From positions 325,938-389,937 of the forward strand of contig NZ_JYNX01000060.1 of assembly GCF_001044255.1 (NCBI RefSeq): a DNA stretch of 64,000 bases. Reading direction: 5' to 3'. The notes under the pieces are model-generated. The model had not been told where the DNA came from. It searched no databases and saw only the letters and a program-made list of their open reading frames with translations. This DNA is from Mycolicibacterium chubuense. GTDB taxonomy: Bacteria; Actinomycetota; Actinomycetes; Mycobacteriales; Mycobacteriaceae. The position numbers and the translations under genes were made by a program. Of the stretch, positions 18,384 through 29,301 are shown one piece after another. Each line of letters opens with the position of its first letter. The first letter of the stretch is position 1.

Positions 18384-19679
18384 GTGCCCGACGATCGCGC
18401 ACCTCGCGCAGCGTGGCGTTCGGTGTGGGCCTCGACCAGGTCCCTGCCCGAGTTCCGTCGCCTGTTGGAACTGCGGGCGGTCAGTCAGTTCGGTGACGGC
18501 CTGTTCCAGGCCGGGCTGGCCGGTGGGCTGATCTTCAGTCCCGAGCGGGCGGCGGGTCCCTGGCAGATCGCCGCGTCGTTCGCGGTGCTGTTTCTGCCGT
18601 ACTCGCTGCTTGGCCCGTTCGCCGGCGCGCTGCTGGACCGCTGGGACCGCCGGGTGGTCCTCATCGCCGCCAACCTGGGCCGAATGGCTATGGTCATCGC
18701 GGTCGGGCTGCTGCTGGCCGCGGGCGTGGGTGATGTGCCGATCCTGTTGGGCGCGTTGATCGTCAACGGGCTGACGCGATTCGTGTCGTCCGGGCTGTCG
18801 GCCGCGCTACCGCATGTGGTGCCCCGCGAACAGGTAATGGCGATGAACTCCATCGCCACGGCCACCGGCGGCGCGGCGGCGTTCTTCGGCGCGAACTTCA
18901 TGCTGCTGCTGCGCTGGCTGTTCGGCGCTGGCGACGCCGGCGCCTCGGTGATCATCTTCCTGGTGGCGGTGCCGGTGGCGCTGGCGCTGTGGCTGTCGGT
19001 GCGCTTCCCGCCGCGCATGCTCGGCCCGGACGAAAGCATCCGCGCGGTGCACGGGTCGGTCGCCTACGCGGTGGCCACCGGGTGGGTGCACGGCGCGCGC
19101 ACCGTGCTCGCGGTGCCGACCGTCACCGCGACGCTGGCCGGGCTGTCGGCGCACCGGATGGCGTTCGGTCTCAACACACTGCTCGTGCTCGTGCTTGTGC
19201 GCCAGAGCGACTCCGCCTCCGTCGCAGGTCTCGGCACCGCCGCCCTGTTCCTCGCCGCAGCGGGACTCGGCAGCTTCCTGGCCAACGTCGTCACCCCGAC
19301 GCTGGTGCGGCGATGGGGCCGCTACGCCACCCCGATCGGGGCGCTGGCCTTCGCCGCGGCGGTGCAACTCTGTGGCGCCACCCTGCGGCTGCCGGTGATG
19401 ATCGCGTGCGGCTTCCTGCTGGGCGGCGCCGGTCAGGTGGTGAAGTTGTGCGCGGACACCGCGATGCAGATCGACGTCGACGACGCGCTGCGCGGCCACG
19501 TGTTCACGGTTCAGGACTCGCTGTTCTGGATGGCGTTCATCCTCGCCATCGCTGCGGCGGCGTTCGTCATCCCGGCCGACGGCCATGCGCCGGGACTGGC
19601 GGTCGCGGGCACCGTCGTCTATCTCGCGGGGCTGGCGGTCTACGCGACGGTCGGTCGCCGGCGCCGACAGCCGGGCTAA
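18384..19679 (+). CDS. Major facilitator superfamily transporter (Rv0037c-like)
   Basis: About 431 residues with 12 likely membrane helices. The loop [18 protein letters not shown] after helix 2 is the MFS motif-A region. It matches Rv0037c in position and family; the closest characterised MFS types are drug or lipid exporters, but the substrate is unknown. Two GTG codons are possible starts: 18384 is ten bases after AGGA, while 18375 is too close to it. The next gene starts ten bases after its stop, so they may be co-transcribed. Confidence 0.8.
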   Translation: MPDDRAPRAAWRSVWASTRSLPEFRRLLELRAVSQFGDGLFQAGLAGGLIFSPERAAGPWQIAASFAVLFLPYSLLGPFAGALLDRWDRRVVLIAANLGRMAMVIAVGLLLAAGVGDVPILLGALIVNGLTRFVSSGLSAALPHVVPREQVMAMNSIATATGGAAAFFGANFMLLLRWLFGAGDAGASVIIFLVAVPVALALWLSVRFPPRMLGPDESIRAVHGSVAYAVATGWVHGARTVLAVPTVTATLAGLSAHRMAFGLNTLLVLVLVRQSDSASVAGLGTAALFLAAAGLGSFLANVVTPTLVRRWGRYATPIGALAFAAAVQLCGATLRLPVMIACGFLLGGAGQVVKLCADTAMQIDVDDALRGHVFTVQDSLFWMAFILAIAAAAFVIPADGHAPGLAVAGTVVYLAGLAVYATVGRRRRQPG

Positions 19680-19689
19680 GGTGACCGGC

Positions 19690-20469
19690 ATGGCCGGAGC
19701 TGCCCCGATGGTCGCGGACCTGCGCGCCGAGAGCGACGACCTGGACGCGTTGGTAGCCGACCTGCCGGCGGACCGGTGGGCGACCGACACTCCCGCCGAG
19801 GGCTGGACGATCGCCCATCAGATCGCCCATCTGCTGTGGACCGACCGCGTGGCGCTGGTCGCCGTCACCGACGAAGCAGCGTTCGCCGCGGACATCGTGT
19901 CGGCGGCCGCGCAGAATCCCACCGGGTTCGTCGACGCCGCGGCGGAGGAACTCGCGGTGACTCCGCCCGCGCAGCTGCTCGCCGACTGGCGACACACGCG
20001 CACCGCCCTGCACGACGCCCTGCTCACCGTCGAGGACGGCCACAAGCTGCCGTGGTTCGGGCCGCCGATGAGCGCGCCGTCGATGGCCACCGCCCGGCTG
20101 ATGGAGACCTGGGCGCACGGCCTGGATGTGGCCGACGCGCTCGGAGTGACGCGGGTCCCGACGGGCCGGCTGCGCTCGATCGCCCATATCGGTGTGCGCA
20201 CGCGCGACTTCGCCTACACGGTGCACGGGCTGACGCCGCCGGCCGAACCGTTCCACGTGAAACTTCACGCGCCGGACGGCGCGGAATGGTCCTGGGGCCC
20301 CGACGATGCGGCGCAGCGGGTGAGCGGGTCGGCCGAGCACTTCTGCATGCTCGTCACGCAGCGTCGCGCGCGGTCGGAACTCGACGTCGTCGCCGTCGGA
20401 CCCGACGCCGAGCAGTGGCTGACGATCGCGCAGGCGTTCGCCGGCCCACCCGGGCGCGGCCGCGGCTGA
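19690..20469 (+). CDS. TIGR03084-family, DinB/maleylpyruvate-isomerase-like protein
   Basis: A 259-residue protein matching Rv0036c (257). The N-terminal four-helix bundle has [21 protein letters not shown], and [15 protein letters not shown] supplies further conserved histidines; these form the likely metal site of the DinB/mycothiol-dependent isomerase fold. Related enzymes use mycothiol, but the reaction here is not known. The ATG at 19690 has AAGG eight bases upstream. The GTTCCACGTGAAAC stretch at 20250-20263 is one base off the parS core (see findings). Confidence 0.75.
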   Translation: MAGAAPMVADLRAESDDLDALVADLPADRWATDTPAEGWTIAHQIAHLLWTDRVALVAVTDEAAFAADIVSAAAQNPTGFVDAAAEELAVTPPAQLLADWRHTRTALHDALLTVEDGHKLPWFGPPMSAPSMATARLMETWAHGLDVADALGVTRVPTGRLRSIAHIGVRTRDFAYTVHGLTPPAEPFHVKLHAPDGAEWSWGPDDAAQRVSGSAEHFCMLVTQRRARSELDVVAVGPDAEQWLTIAQAFAGPPGRGRG

Positions 20470-20476
20470 TCGGAGG

Positions 20477-20971
20477 TCAGAGGCTGTCGGCGCTGTCGGC
20501 GGCGCCGTCGTCGTCGGTGTCGACCAGGCGGACATCCCAGCGGCCGTCACCGTCGATGTCGACCCACGCCGTCCCCGCCCCGAACGCCCGGTCTGCCAAC
20601 CCGTCACCGTCACTGTCGGTCAACCGCTCCGCTGCCTGCCCGTCCCCGTCGAGGTCCACCGTCGCGCTGTCCGCCGGGTGCTCCACCCCGTCGAGCCCGA
20701 GCCAGCGCACCGCGGCTGCCCGGTCTGCGCTCACCGCCCAGGTACCGGTCCCATCGTCGGTGACGTACGCCTCCCCGTCCCCGCCGAAGTCCAGCACCCC
20801 GTGGTCGGCCCACCCGTCGACGTCGAGGTCGGCGAGTGCGTCGTCGAGAAGGCCGTCGCCGTCCAGATCGAGCGTCACGGCGTCGCGCAGCCCGTCACCG
20901 TCGACATCGGTGGTCGGGTCGGCGCTCCATATCGTCGCCGAGCCGTCCGGATCGCCCAGGCAGTACTCCAT
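20477..20971 (-). CDS. Aspartate-rich calcium-repeat protein (Rv3906c-like)
   Basis: A 164-residue acidic protein built from about eight D-x-D-x-D-G repeats (DVDGDGLRD, DLDGDGLLD, DLDVDGWAD, DSDGDGLAD, DIDGDGRWD, DTDDDGAAD). These resemble EF-hand-like calcium loops of dockerin or thrombospondin type 3. No signal peptide is visible. It matches Rv3906c, which also precedes pcnA. Calcium binding is inferred from the repeats; cellular role unknown. It ends just after the convergent TIGR03084 gene and starts six bases from the pcnA stop, so it is probably co-transcribed with pcnA. Confidence 0.72.
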   Translation of the reverse strand: MEYCLGDPDGSATIWSADPTTDVDGDGLRDAVTLDLDGDGLLDDALADLDVDGWADHGVLDFGGDGEAYVTDDGTGTWAVSADRAAAVRWLGLDGVEHPADSATVDLDGDGQAAERLTDSDGDGLADRAFGAGTAWVDIDGDGRWDVRLVDTDDDGAADSADSL

Positions 20972-20976
20972 ACCTG

Positions 20977-22461
20977 TCAGACGCGCGGCTCACCCTTCTC
21001 GTTCCACCACGTCAAGAGTTCCTCGATCGCTTCCTCGCGGCTGAGCGGGCCGCGGTCCAGCCGCAACTCCTTGAGGTGATTCCACGCCTGCCCGACCTGC
21101 GGCCCGGGCGGGATGTCGAGGATCTGCATGATCTCGTTGCCGTCGATGTCCGGCCGCACCCGCGCCAAGTCCTCCTTGGCCGCCAATTCGGCGATGCGGT
21201 GCTCGAGGTCGTCGTAGTTGGCCTGCAGCCGTGCGGCCCGGCGTTTGTTGCGCGTGGTGCAGTCGGCGCGCACCAGCTTGTGCAACCGGCTCAGCAGCGG
21301 GCCGGCGTCGGTGACGTACCGGCGCACCGCCGAGTCAGTCCACCGGCCCTCGCCGTACCCGTGGAACCGCAGGTGCAGATAGACCAGTTGCGAAACGTCA
21401 TCGATCATCTGCTTGGAGTATTTCAGCGCGCGCATCCGCTTGCGGGCCATCTTCGCGCCGACGACCTCGTGGTGGTGAAAGCTCACGCCGCCGTCGGGTT
21501 CGTGCTTGCGGGTGGCGGGCTTACCGATGTCGTGCAGCAGCGCCGCCCAGCGCAGCACCAGGTCCGGGCCGCCGCCTTCAGAACCGAGGGGTCCCTCGAG
21601 GTCGATCGCCTGCCGCAGCACGGTCAGCGAATGCTGGTAGACGTCCTTGTGCTGGTGGTGTTCGTCGATGGCCATCCGCATCGCCCCGACCTCGGGCAGC
21701 ACCACCTCCCCCAGCCCGGTCTGCACCATCAGGTCGATCCCGGCCACCGGATCGGCGCCCAGCAGCAACTTGTCCAGTTCGGCGGCCACCCGCTCGACAC
21801 TGATCCGGCCCAGCTGCGGCGCCATCTCCTCCAGCGCGCGGTGCACCCGCGGCGCCACGGTGAAACCCAGCTGCGACACGAACCGGGCCGCGCGCAGCAT
21901 GCGCAGCGGGTCGTCGCCGAAAGACACCTCCGGCGCGGCGGGAGTGTCGAGGGTGCGGGCCTGCAGCGCGGTCAGCCCGCCCAGCGGATCGAGGAAGTCA
22001 CCGATGCCCCCGGGCCGATCGGGGTCGATGCGGACCGCCATCGCGTTGACGGTGAAATCGCGGCGCACCAGGTCGTCGTCCAGGTTGTCGCCGAAGGACA
22101 CCTCCGGATGCCGCGTCACCTGGTCATACGAATCGGCGCGGAACGTGGTCAGTTCCAGCCGGTCACCGTTCTTGCCGACACCGAGCGTGCCGAACTCGAT
22201 GCCGGTGTCCCACAGTGCGTCGGCCCACCCGGCCAGCAGCGCCTTCATCTGCTCGGGGCGGGCGTCGGTGGCGAAGTCCAGATCGGTGCCCAGCCGGCCC
22301 AGCAGCGCGTCCCGCACACTGCCGCCGACCAGATAGAGCGCGTGCCCCCGCTCGGCGAACAACCGTCCGAGCCCCTCGAGCACCTCGCGATGCCGGTTCA
22401 GCGACACCTGCGCAGCGGCCAGCAGTTCGGGGACATCTCGTCCGGACGTGGGCTCAGGCAC
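20977..22461 (-). CDS. pcnA: CCA tRNA nucleotidyltransferase
   Basis: A 494-residue class II nucleotidyltransferase matching Rv3907c. The head has [13 protein letters not shown] and [13 protein letters not shown] with the catalytic aspartates. [10 protein letters not shown] forms the basic base-pairing helix region. A C-terminal HD domain has [11 protein letters not shown] and [10 protein letters not shown]. The enzyme adds or repairs the 3' CCA of tRNAs; the tRNA-Ile and tRNA-Ala genes in this window indeed lack an encoded CCA. Starts at GTG 22461, divergent from mutT4. Confidence 0.93.
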   Translation of the reverse strand: MPEPTSGRDVPELLAAAQVSLNRHREVLEGLGRLFAERGHALYLVGGSVRDALLGRLGTDLDFATDARPEQMKALLAGWADALWDTGIEFGTLGVGKNGDRLELTTFRADSYDQVTRHPEVSFGDNLDDDLVRRDFTVNAMAVRIDPDRPGGIGDFLDPLGGLTALQARTLDTPAAPEVSFGDDPLRMLRAARFVSQLGFTVAPRVHRALEEMAPQLGRISVERVAAELDKLLLGADPVAGIDLMVQTGLGEVVLPEVGAMRMAIDEHHQHKDVYQHSLTVLRQAIDLEGPLGSEGGGPDLVLRWAALLHDIGKPATRKHEPDGGVSFHHHEVVGAKMARKRMRALKYSKQMIDDVSQLVYLHLRFHGYGEGRWTDSAVRRYVTDAGPLLSRLHKLVRADCTTRNKRRAARLQANYDDLEHRIAELAAKEDLARVRPDIDGNEIMQILDIPPGPQVGQAWNHLKELRLDRGPLSREEAIEELLTWWNEKGEPRV

Positions 22462-22533
22462 GTCCGGTGAGCCTACTGGTCACAGGCATGTCACCGACCG
22501 GCGAGTGCGGCGTGGGCTGCAGTTCACGGCAGC

Positions 22534-22539
22534 TACTAT
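22534..22539 (+). promoter_or_regulatory. -10 element for mutT4
   Basis: TACTAT lies seven bases before the GTG at 22547. Spacing fits a leaderless transcript. The same region must also carry the divergent pcnA promoter. Confidence 0.45.
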
Positions 22540-22546
22540 CGCTTGG

Positions 22547-23332
22547 GTGTCGGACGGCGAGCAGCCAAAACCACGACGGCGCCGAGGGCGCCGCCGCGGC
22601 CGACGCGCGGCAGGTCCGCCGGAGCCGGGTGCCGAGAACACCAACGGACACCGCCAGAAGGCGACCTCAAGCGCCGCAGACACCCCGTCGGCCGCGACAC
22701 CCAAACCTGCGCGCTCCCGCCCCCGTCGGCCCACAGAACGGCTGCGCACCGTGCACGAGACATCGGCGGGCGGCCTGGTCATCGACGGTCTTGACGGACC
22801 CAAGGAAAGCCAGGTCGCGGCGCTGATCGGCCGCATCGACCGGCGCGGACGGATGCTGTGGTCGCTGCCCAAGGGGCACATCGAGCGGGGCGAGACGGCC
22901 GAACAGACCGCTATCCGCGAGGTCGCCGAGGAAACGGGCATCCAGGGCAGCGTGCTGGCGGCGCTGGGCAGCATCGACTACTGGTTCGTGACCGAGGGCC
23001 GCCGCGTGCACAAGACCGTGCACCATTACCTCATGCGATTCGCCGGCGGGGAGCTCTCCGACGAGGACGTCGAGGTGACCGAGGTCGCCTGGGTGCCCCT
23101 GCACGAACTGCCGAAGCGGCTGGCCTACGCCGACGAGCGCCGCCTCGCCGAGGTCGCCGACGAGCTGATCGACAAACTGCACACCGACGGGCCCGCGGCG
23201 CTGCCGCCGCTGCCGCGCAGCACGCCGCGCCGGCGCGGACAGACGCACTCGCACACCCGCAACCACCGGGCCGACTCCACCGCTCAACCACAGCCCGGCG
23301 GGCGGACGAACGGCTGCGGTCAGAGTCCGTGA
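22547..23332 (+). CDS. mutT4: NUDIX hydrolase (MutT4-like)
   Basis: A 261-residue protein, Rv3908 type. A highly basic, low-complexity N-terminal ~75 residues precede the Nudix domain. The Nudix box is complete: [24 protein letters not shown] basic Pro/His tail follows. Family enzymes clean nucleoside diphosphate derivatives; MutT4 is named as an anti-mutator, though its substrate is not settled. The GTG at 22547 is chosen for its -10. The stop overlaps the next GTG start (GTGA), so mutT4, the DUF6049 gene and murJ are probably one operon. Confidence 0.85.
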   Translation: MSDGEQPKPRRRRGRRRGRRAAGPPEPGAENTNGHRQKATSSAADTPSAATPKPARSRPRRPTERLRTVHETSAGGLVIDGLDGPKESQVAALIGRIDRRGRMLWSLPKGHIERGETAEQTAIREVAEETGIQGSVLAALGSIDYWFVTEGRRVHKTVHHYLMRFAGGELSDEDVEVTEVAWVPLHELPKRLAYADERRLAEVADELIDKLHTDGPAALPPLPRSTPRRRGQTHSHTRNHRADSTAQPQPGGRTNGCGQSP

Positions 23333-25689
23333 CCCGTCCGCCCGCGCGCCTGCTCGCCGCGGTCGTCGCGCTGCTGTTGGCTGTCGTGCCGATCGTCGCA
23401 CCGGCCGTCGCGGACGCCCAACCCTCCACGCTGCCGTTCCTCACCGTGCAGATCGACGGCATCACCCCTGACGTCGTCACCACGACCAGCGACCCGATGG
23501 TCACCGTCACCGGCACGATCCGCAACGTCGGCGACCGCGCCGTGCGCGACGTGGTGGTCCGGCTGGAACGGGCCGGCGCGGTGACGTCCTCGACCGCGCT
23601 GCGCACCGACCTCGCCGGAAACGTCGACCAGTATCAACCGGTCGCCGACTTCATCACCATCGCCCCGGAAATGGCTCGGGGACAAGAGGTTCCGTTCCGG
23701 CTGGGCTATCCGCTGCGCTCCCCCGACCACTCGTCGCTCGACATCACCGAACCCGGGGTCTACCCGGTGATGGTGAACGTGAACGGCACCCCGGACTACG
23801 GGGAGCCCGCCCGGCTCGACGACTCGCGGTTCCTGCTTCCCGTACTCGGCGTGCCGCCCGCGCAGTCGTCCGACGCCACCACCGACGCGGTGACCTCCGC
23901 GGTCCCCCCGGACACCACCCGTCCGGTCGGGCTGACGATGTTCTGGCCGCTGGCCGACCGGCCGCGGCTGGCCGCCGGCGCACCGGGTGGCACCACCCCG
24001 GTACGGCTGATCGACGACGACCTCGCCACCTCGTTGGCCGCGGGCGGCCGGCTGGACGCCCTGCTCGCCGCGGCCGATTTCGCGACCAGCCCGCAGGTCG
24101 ATCCCGGCGGCGAGGTCACCAGTGCGCTGTGTCTGGCCGTCGACCCTGACCTGCTCGTCACCGTGAACGCGATGACCAACGGCTACGTCGTCAACGACGC
24201 CGCCGACGCCGGGCCCCGGACCACCCCGACCCATCCGGGCACCGGCCAGCAGGCCGCGATCGGCTGGCTCAACCGGCTCAAGGCGCTCGCCCAGCGCATG
24301 TGCGTGACGCCGACCGTCTACGCCCAGGCCGACCTCGACGCGCTGCACCGGGTGGCCGATCCCGGCCTGTCGGCGATCGCGACCAACGGTGCCGGCGACA
24401 TCGTCGACCAGATCCTCGGGGTCACCTCGACCCGCGGGGCCAGCATCGTCGGCGACGGGCCGCTGACCGCGCCCGCGGTGGATCTGCTCTCGGCGCAGGG
24501 CCCGACCGTGGCCATCGCCGCGGCGAACCTGACCGGGCCCAGCGACGCCGACGGCGGGCAACCCGGGACCGCCGACACCGCGCCGGTGCGCTACACCGCC
24601 AACGTGGTCACCACTCCGTTCGACCCGGCGGTCGGCGCGGCGCTCGCCGGTATGGGCACCGGCCCAGAATCGCCGTCGTACCTGGACCCCTCGTTGGACA
24701 TCGCGGTCAAGCAGGACTCCGCGATCGCGCGGCGCCAGGATGCGCTGGGCGCGCTGTTGTGGCGCGGGCTCGACCCCGAGACCGTGCCGCGTGACCAGAT
24801 CCTGATGCCGCCGATGACCTGGAGTGCCACCGCCGACGACGCCGAGGCCGTCCTCACCGCGGTGGCCAGCACCATCCGGTCCGGGCTGGCCGTGCCGCGG
24901 CCGCTCACCGCGGTCATCGATGCGGCGAACGCGGTGCACGGCGGCGTGCCTGCGCCGCCGGAGAACGCGGGCAACCCCCGCGGCCGGTTCGACGACGGTG
25001 TGGTGTCGGGCATCGCCGCGACGACCGCCCGGCTGTGGGGCCTGACCGGCGCACTGACCACCGACGAGCGGACCGGACTGACCGGCACGCAGTACACCGC
25101 TCCGCTGCGCGAGGATCTACTGCGCGCGCTGAGCTTGTCGGTACCACCCGATGCCCGCAACGGGCTGGCCCAGCAGCGACTGACCACCGTCGGCACCACG
25201 GTCGAGGACCTGTTCAAGGCGGTCACGATCGTCAACCCTGGCGGCTCCTACACCCTGGCCACCGAACGCAGCCCGCTGCCGCTGGCGCTGCGCAACGACC
25301 TGCCGGTGCCGATCCGGGTGCGGCTGGACATCGACGCCCCACCCGGGATGACGGTGACCGATCCCGGCGAGATCGTGCTGCCCCCGGGCTTCCTGCCGCT
25401 CAAGGTGCCGATCGAGGTGCACTTCACCCAGCGCGTCGCCGTCGACGTCGCGCTGCGCACCGCCGACGGTCTGGCCCTCGGCGAGCCGGTGCGGCTCTCG
25501 GTGCACTCCAACGCCTACGGCAAGGTGCTGTTCTTCATCACGCTGACCGGCGGGGCCGTGCTGGTGCTGCTGGTCGGACGACGGTTGTGGCACCGGTTCC
25601 GCGGCCAGCCCGATCCGGCCGACCTCGACCGGCCCGACCCCATCGAAGTGGCACTGGCGTACCAGGACGACGACGGAGGGCGCCGGTGA
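23329..25689 (+). CDS. Large secreted/membrane DUF6049 protein (Rv3909-like)
   Basis: A 786-residue protein with a signal peptide (about 5-32, ending VADAQ), a large extracytoplasmic region and one C-terminal membrane helix (about 730-752) followed by a basic cytoplasmic tail. The N-terminal part ([21 protein letters not shown]) looks like an Ig/CARDB-type beta domain; the centre is Thr/Asp/Ala-rich. It lies between mutT4 and murJ with 4-base overlaps at both ends, as in M. tuberculosis (Rv3908-Rv3910). Function is unknown; the fixed link to murJ suggests a cell-wall role. Confidence 0.8.
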   Translation: MTRPPARLLAAVVALLLAVVPIVAPAVADAQPSTLPFLTVQIDGITPDVVTTTSDPMVTVTGTIRNVGDRAVRDVVVRLERAGAVTSSTALRTDLAGNVDQYQPVADFITIAPEMARGQEVPFRLGYPLRSPDHSSLDITEPGVYPVMVNVNGTPDYGEPARLDDSRFLLPVLGVPPAQSSDATTDAVTSAVPPDTTRPVGLTMFWPLADRPRLAAGAPGGTTPVRLIDDDLATSLAAGGRLDALLAAADFATSPQVDPGGEVTSALCLAVDPDLLVTVNAMTNGYVVNDAADAGPRTTPTHPGTGQQAAIGWLNRLKALAQRMCVTPTVYAQADLDALHRVADPGLSAIATNGAGDIVDQILGVTSTRGASIVGDGPLTAPAVDLLSAQGPTVAIAAANLTGPSDADGGQPGTADTAPVRYTANVVTTPFDPAVGAALAGMGTGPESPSYLDPSLDIAVKQDSAIARRQDALGALLWRGLDPETVPRDQILMPPMTWSATADDAEAVLTAVASTIRSGLAVPRPLTAVIDAANAVHGGVPAPPENAGNPRGRFDDGVVSGIAATTARLWGLTGALTTDERTGLTGTQYTAPLREDLLRALSLSVPPDARNGLAQQRLTTVGTTVEDLFKAVTIVNPGGSYTLATERSPLPLALRNDLPVPIRVRLDIDAPPGMTVTDPGEIVLPPGFLPLKVPIEVHFTQRVAVDVALRTADGLALGEPVRLSVHSNAYGKVLFFITLTGGAVLVLLVGRRLWHRFRGQPDPADLDRPDPIEVALAYQDDDGGRR

Positions 25690-28600
25690 GCACCGCCGGT
25701 CCGCGCCGGGCGCCCGCCCGCTCCGAACTGTCCGACGCCGCCGTCGTGTCCCGATCCTGGGGCATGGCGCTGGCCACCCTGGTCAGCCGGCTCACCGGAT
25801 TCGCGCGGATCGTGCTTCTCGCCGCGATCCTGGGTGCGGCCCTGTCCAGCGCGTTCACCGTGGCCAATCAGCTGCCCAACCTGATCGCCGCGCTGGTCCT
25901 CGAGGCGACGTTCACCGCGATCTTCGTCCCGGTGCTGGCCCGCGCCGAGCGCGACGACGCCGACGGCGGAGCGGCGTTCGTGCGCCGCCTGCTCACGCTG
26001 GCGACCACGCTGCTGCTGGTCGTCACCATCGTCTCCACGCTCGCCGCGCCGCTGCTGGTCGACCTCATGCTCGGCTCCGACCCCCTGGTGAGCCGCCCGC
26101 TGACCACCGCGTTCGCGTTCCTGTTGCTGCCGCAGATCATCTTCTACGGGCTGTCGTCGGTGTTCATGGCGATCCTGAACACCCGCAACGTCTTCGGGCC
26201 GCCCGCGTGGGCGCCGGTGGTCAACAACGTCGTCGCGATCCTCACCCTCGGGCTGTATGTCCTTGTCCCGGGCGAACTCTCGATCGATCCCGTCGAGATG
26301 GGCAACGCCAAGCTGCTGGTCCTGGGCATCGGCACCACGCTCGGCGTGGTGGCGCAGACCGCAGTCCTGCTCGTGGCGATCCGCGCCCAGCGGGTCAGCC
26401 TGCGTCCGCTGTGGGGCATCGACGAGCGGCTCAAGAAGTTCGGCATGATGGCGCTGGCGATGGTGCTCTACGTGCTGATCAGCCAGGTCGGCATGGTGGT
26501 CGGCAACCAGATCGCCAGCGGTGCGGCCGCGTCCGGCCCGGCGATCTACAACTACACCTGGCTGGTGCTGCAGCTGCCGTTCGGCATCATCGGCGTCACG
26601 GTGCTCACCGTCGTGATGCCCCGGCTGTCGCGCAACGCCGCCGCCGACGACGGGCCCGCCGTGCTCGCGGACCTGTCGCTGGCGACGCGGCTGACGATGG
26701 TCACCCTGATCCCGATCGTGGCGCTGTTCACCGTCGGCGGCCCGGCGATCGGCAGCGCGCTGTTCGCCTACGGCAATTTCGGCTCCGTGGATGCCGGATA
26801 CCTCGGCATGGCGATCACGCTGTCGGCGTTCACGCTGATCCCGTACGCGATGGTGCTGCTGCAGCTGCGGGTGTTCTACGCCCGCGAGGAGCCGTGGACG
26901 CCGATCGTGCTGATCGTCGTGATCACCACGGTCAAGATCGCGGCGTCGTTGGCGGCGCCGCACCTGACCGCCGATCCCGAAATGGTGGCCGGCTACCTGG
27001 GCCTGGCCAACGGGTTGGGTTTCCTCGCCGGGGCGACGGTCGGTTACCTGCTGCTGCGCTCGCGGCTCGACCCGCCCGGCGGCCGGCTGCTGGGCCTCGA
27101 CGTCATCCGCACGATCCTGGTCACCATCACCGCGTCGCTGGCCGCCGGACTCCTCGCCCACGTGCTGGACCGCCTGCTCGGGCTGGCAACCCTGACCGAC
27201 CGCTGGGGCGGCGCCGGCTCACTGCTGCGCTTGGCCGTGCTCAGCCTGGTGATGGCGCCGATGATCGCCGGAATCCTGCTGGCGGCGAAGGTGCCGGAGG
27301 CGGTGGCGGCGCTGGCCGCCGTGCGCGGCCGGCTACGTCGGAGCCGGGCGCCGGCCGGGAGTTCCGTCCCGACCCGGGCGGCCGGTCCGCTCACGTACCC
27401 TGATCTCACATCGTCTCCGCGACGCCCGCGTCAGTTTCCCGGGCCGGCGCGGCGGGGACCCAGGGGCATGGTTGCCGACGACAGGAGAGGGAAAGGAGCT
27501 GGTGTGAGCGACACCCCCGCCGGCGGTTCCCCTGCGCCCTCCGACTCCTCCGCCACCACCCGGATCAATCGTCCGTCGGCCGACGACTTCCAGCCCGACG
27601 TTCCCGAGGTGCCCGAGGCCGCCCCGCAGCCTGACCGCCCCACCGAGGCGATCGCCACCGCCGGCCCGCCGCGACCGCGTTCGGACTACAGCAACGACCC
27701 CACCCGCGAGTCGCTGGCCTTCGATCCGCCCCGCGAGCCCCCGCTGGAGGCCGCGACAGCCGTCGAGGACGCCGCCCACCTCATCCCGGGCGCGACCGTC
27801 GCCGGCGGGCGCTACCGCCTCCTGGTGTCCCACGGCGGACCGGCCGGCCTGCAGTTCTGGCAGGCCCTCGACACCGCGCTGGACCGGCAGGTGGCCCTGA
27901 CCTTCGTCGACCCCGAGTCCCGGCTCCCCGATCACGAGGTGCAGGAGATCCTCGACCGCACCCAGCGGCTGGGCCGCATCGACATGCCCGGGGTGGCGCG
28001 CGTCCTCGACGTGGTCCGCGTCGGCAAGGGCGGTCTGGTGGTCTCCGAGTGGATCCGCGGTGGATCGCTGGCCGAGGTCGCCGACACCTCGCCGTCCCCG
28101 ATCGGCGGCGCCCGCGCGGTCCAGTCGCTGGCAGCCGCCGCCGAAGCCGCACACCGCAGCGGCGTGGCACTCGCCATCGACCACCCCGCCCGGATCCGGG
28201 TCAGCATCGAGGGCGATGTGGCCCTTGCCTTCCCGGCCACGCCGGCCGCCGCGACCCCCGACGACGACATCCGGGGTGTCGGCGCAGCCCTCTACGCACT
28301 GCTGATCAACCGCTGGCCGCTGCCGGAGACCGGTGAGCCCAGCGGACTGGCCGCCGCCGATCTCGACCCAGCGGGCCAAGCCGTGGAGCCACGCACCGTC
28401 GACCGGGACATCCCCTTCCAGATCTCCGCGGCCGCCGTGCGGGCGGTGCAGGAGAACGGCGGCATCCGTAGCGCGTCGACGATGCTCAACCTGCTGCAGC
28501 AGGCAACGGCGGTCGCCGACCGGACCGATCACCTCGCACCTGTGGACGAGACGGTCGAGGAGCCCGGCAGCGCGTGGCAGGCGCAGGCCGATCCCGAGAC

Positions 28601-29243
28601 CGCGAACCGCCGCCGCAAGGGACTGATCATCGGCCTCACCGTCGCCGCCGGCGTCGTCATCATCGCGGTGGTGCTCCTGGCCACGGTGCTCAGCCGGATC
28701 TTCGGCGACGTCGGCAACGGACTCGGCGGTGACGAGCTCGGCCTCAACGCCCCGTCGTCGTCCTCTGAGCAGAGCCCCTCCACGGGAGCCGGTGCGGTCG
28801 TCAAACCTGTTCGCGCGACCGTCTTTTCGCCTGAAGGCGAGGCCGACGCACCCGACCTCGCCGGGCTGGCGATCGATGGCGATCCCTCGACGGTGTGGCC
28901 CACCGACACCTACAGCGACCCGGCGCCGTTCCCCGGCTTCAAGAACGGTGTCGGGCTGATGCTCCAACTCCCCGAGCCGACGACCATCGGCTCGGTCACG
29001 ATCAACGTCAACAGCACCGGTACCGCCGTGCAGATCCGCTCGGCGACCTCGGCGTCGCCGTCGTCGCTGGACGACACCACCGCACTGACCCAGCCGACCA
29101 CGCTCAAACCCGGCGCCAACACCATCCCGGTCGAGGGCGCCGCCCCGACGTCCAATGTGCTGGTGTGGATCTCGACGCTCGGCCAGGTGAACGGGCAGAG
29201 CCGCAGCGACGTCTCGGAGATCACGCTCAAAGCCGCCGGCTGA
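25686..29243 (+). CDS. murJ: Lipid II flippase MurJ fused to a pseudokinase and extracellular domain
   Basis: A 1185-residue protein, the length of Rv3910 (MviN). Residues ~20-560 are the MurJ core with multiple helices. Residues ~698-900 form a kinase-like domain (GATVAGGRYRLL) lacking the catalytic HRD and DFG sequences, so a pseudokinase. One helix follows (about 977-1000), then an extracytoplasmic F5/8-like domain (AIDGDPSTVWPTDTY). In M. tuberculosis, PknB phosphorylates the region beyond the pseudokinase and recruits FhaA. Lipid II export is the expected function. The GTG at 25686 overlaps the DUF6049 stop. Confidence 0.92.
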   Translation: MSTAGPRRAPARSELSDAAVVSRSWGMALATLVSRLTGFARIVLLAAILGAALSSAFTVANQLPNLIAALVLEATFTAIFVPVLARAERDDADGGAAFVRRLLTLATTLLLVVTIVSTLAAPLLVDLMLGSDPLVSRPLTTAFAFLLLPQIIFYGLSSVFMAILNTRNVFGPPAWAPVVNNVVAILTLGLYVLVPGELSIDPVEMGNAKLLVLGIGTTLGVVAQTAVLLVAIRAQRVSLRPLWGIDERLKKFGMMALAMVLYVLISQVGMVVGNQIASGAAASGPAIYNYTWLVLQLPFGIIGVTVLTVVMPRLSRNAAADDGPAVLADLSLATRLTMVTLIPIVALFTVGGPAIGSALFAYGNFGSVDAGYLGMAITLSAFTLIPYAMVLLQLRVFYAREEPWTPIVLIVVITTVKIAASLAAPHLTADPEMVAGYLGLANGLGFLAGATVGYLLLRSRLDPPGGRLLGLDVIRTILVTITASLAAGLLAHVLDRLLGLATLTDRWGGAGSLLRLAVLSLVMAPMIAGILLAAKVPEAVAALAAVRGRLRRSRAPAGSSVPTRAAGPLTYPDLTSSPRRPRQFPGPARRGPRGMVADDRRGKGAGVSDTPAGGSPAPSDSSATTRINRPSADDFQPDVPEVPEAAPQPDRPTEAIATAGPPRPRSDYSNDPTRESLAFDPPREPPLEAATAVEDAAHLIPGATVAGGRYRLLVSHGGPAGLQFWQALDTALDRQVALTFVDPESRLPDHEVQEILDRTQRLGRIDMPGVARVLDVVRVGKGGLVVSEWIRGGSLAEVADTSPSPIGGARAVQSLAAAAEAAHRSGVALAIDHPARIRVSIEGDVALAFPATPAAATPDDDIRGVGAALYALLINRWPLPETGEPSGLAAADLDPAGQAVEPRTVDRDIPFQISAAAVRAVQENGGIRSASTMLNLLQQATAVADRTDHLAPVDETVEEPGSAWQAQADPETANRRRKGLIIGLTVAAGVVIIAVVLLATVLSRIFGDVGNGLGGDELGLNAPSSSSEQSPSTGAGAVVKPVRATVFSPEGEADAPDLAGLAIDGDPSTVWPTDTYSDPAPFPGFKNGVGLMLQLPEPTTIGSVTINVNSTGTAVQIRSATSASPSSLDDTTALTQPTTLKPGANTIPVEGAAPTSNVLVWISTLGQVNGQSRSDVSEITLKAAG

Positions 29244-29255
29244 CGCCGGCCGGTG

Positions 29256-29282
29256 AAAACTGGTGCATCAGAGCACCGTCGG
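29256..29282 (+). promoter_or_regulatory. Possible ECF-type promoter of sigM
   Basis: GAAAAC (29256-29261) and CGTCG (29278-29282) are 16 bases apart, near the GGAAC/CGTC pattern reported for SigM. The -35 is imperfect. If real, sigM would activate its own transcription. Confidence 0.3.
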
Positions 29283-29301
29283 CTCCGCTTAGTGTTCGGC
29301 T

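Noticed and set aside
25515-27161. A 548-codon minus frame opposite murJ, and similar ones at 27333-28967 and 23320-24939
   Set aside because: Low-complexity Arg/Gln/Gly-rich translations typical of GC shadows; the plus-strand genes are clear.
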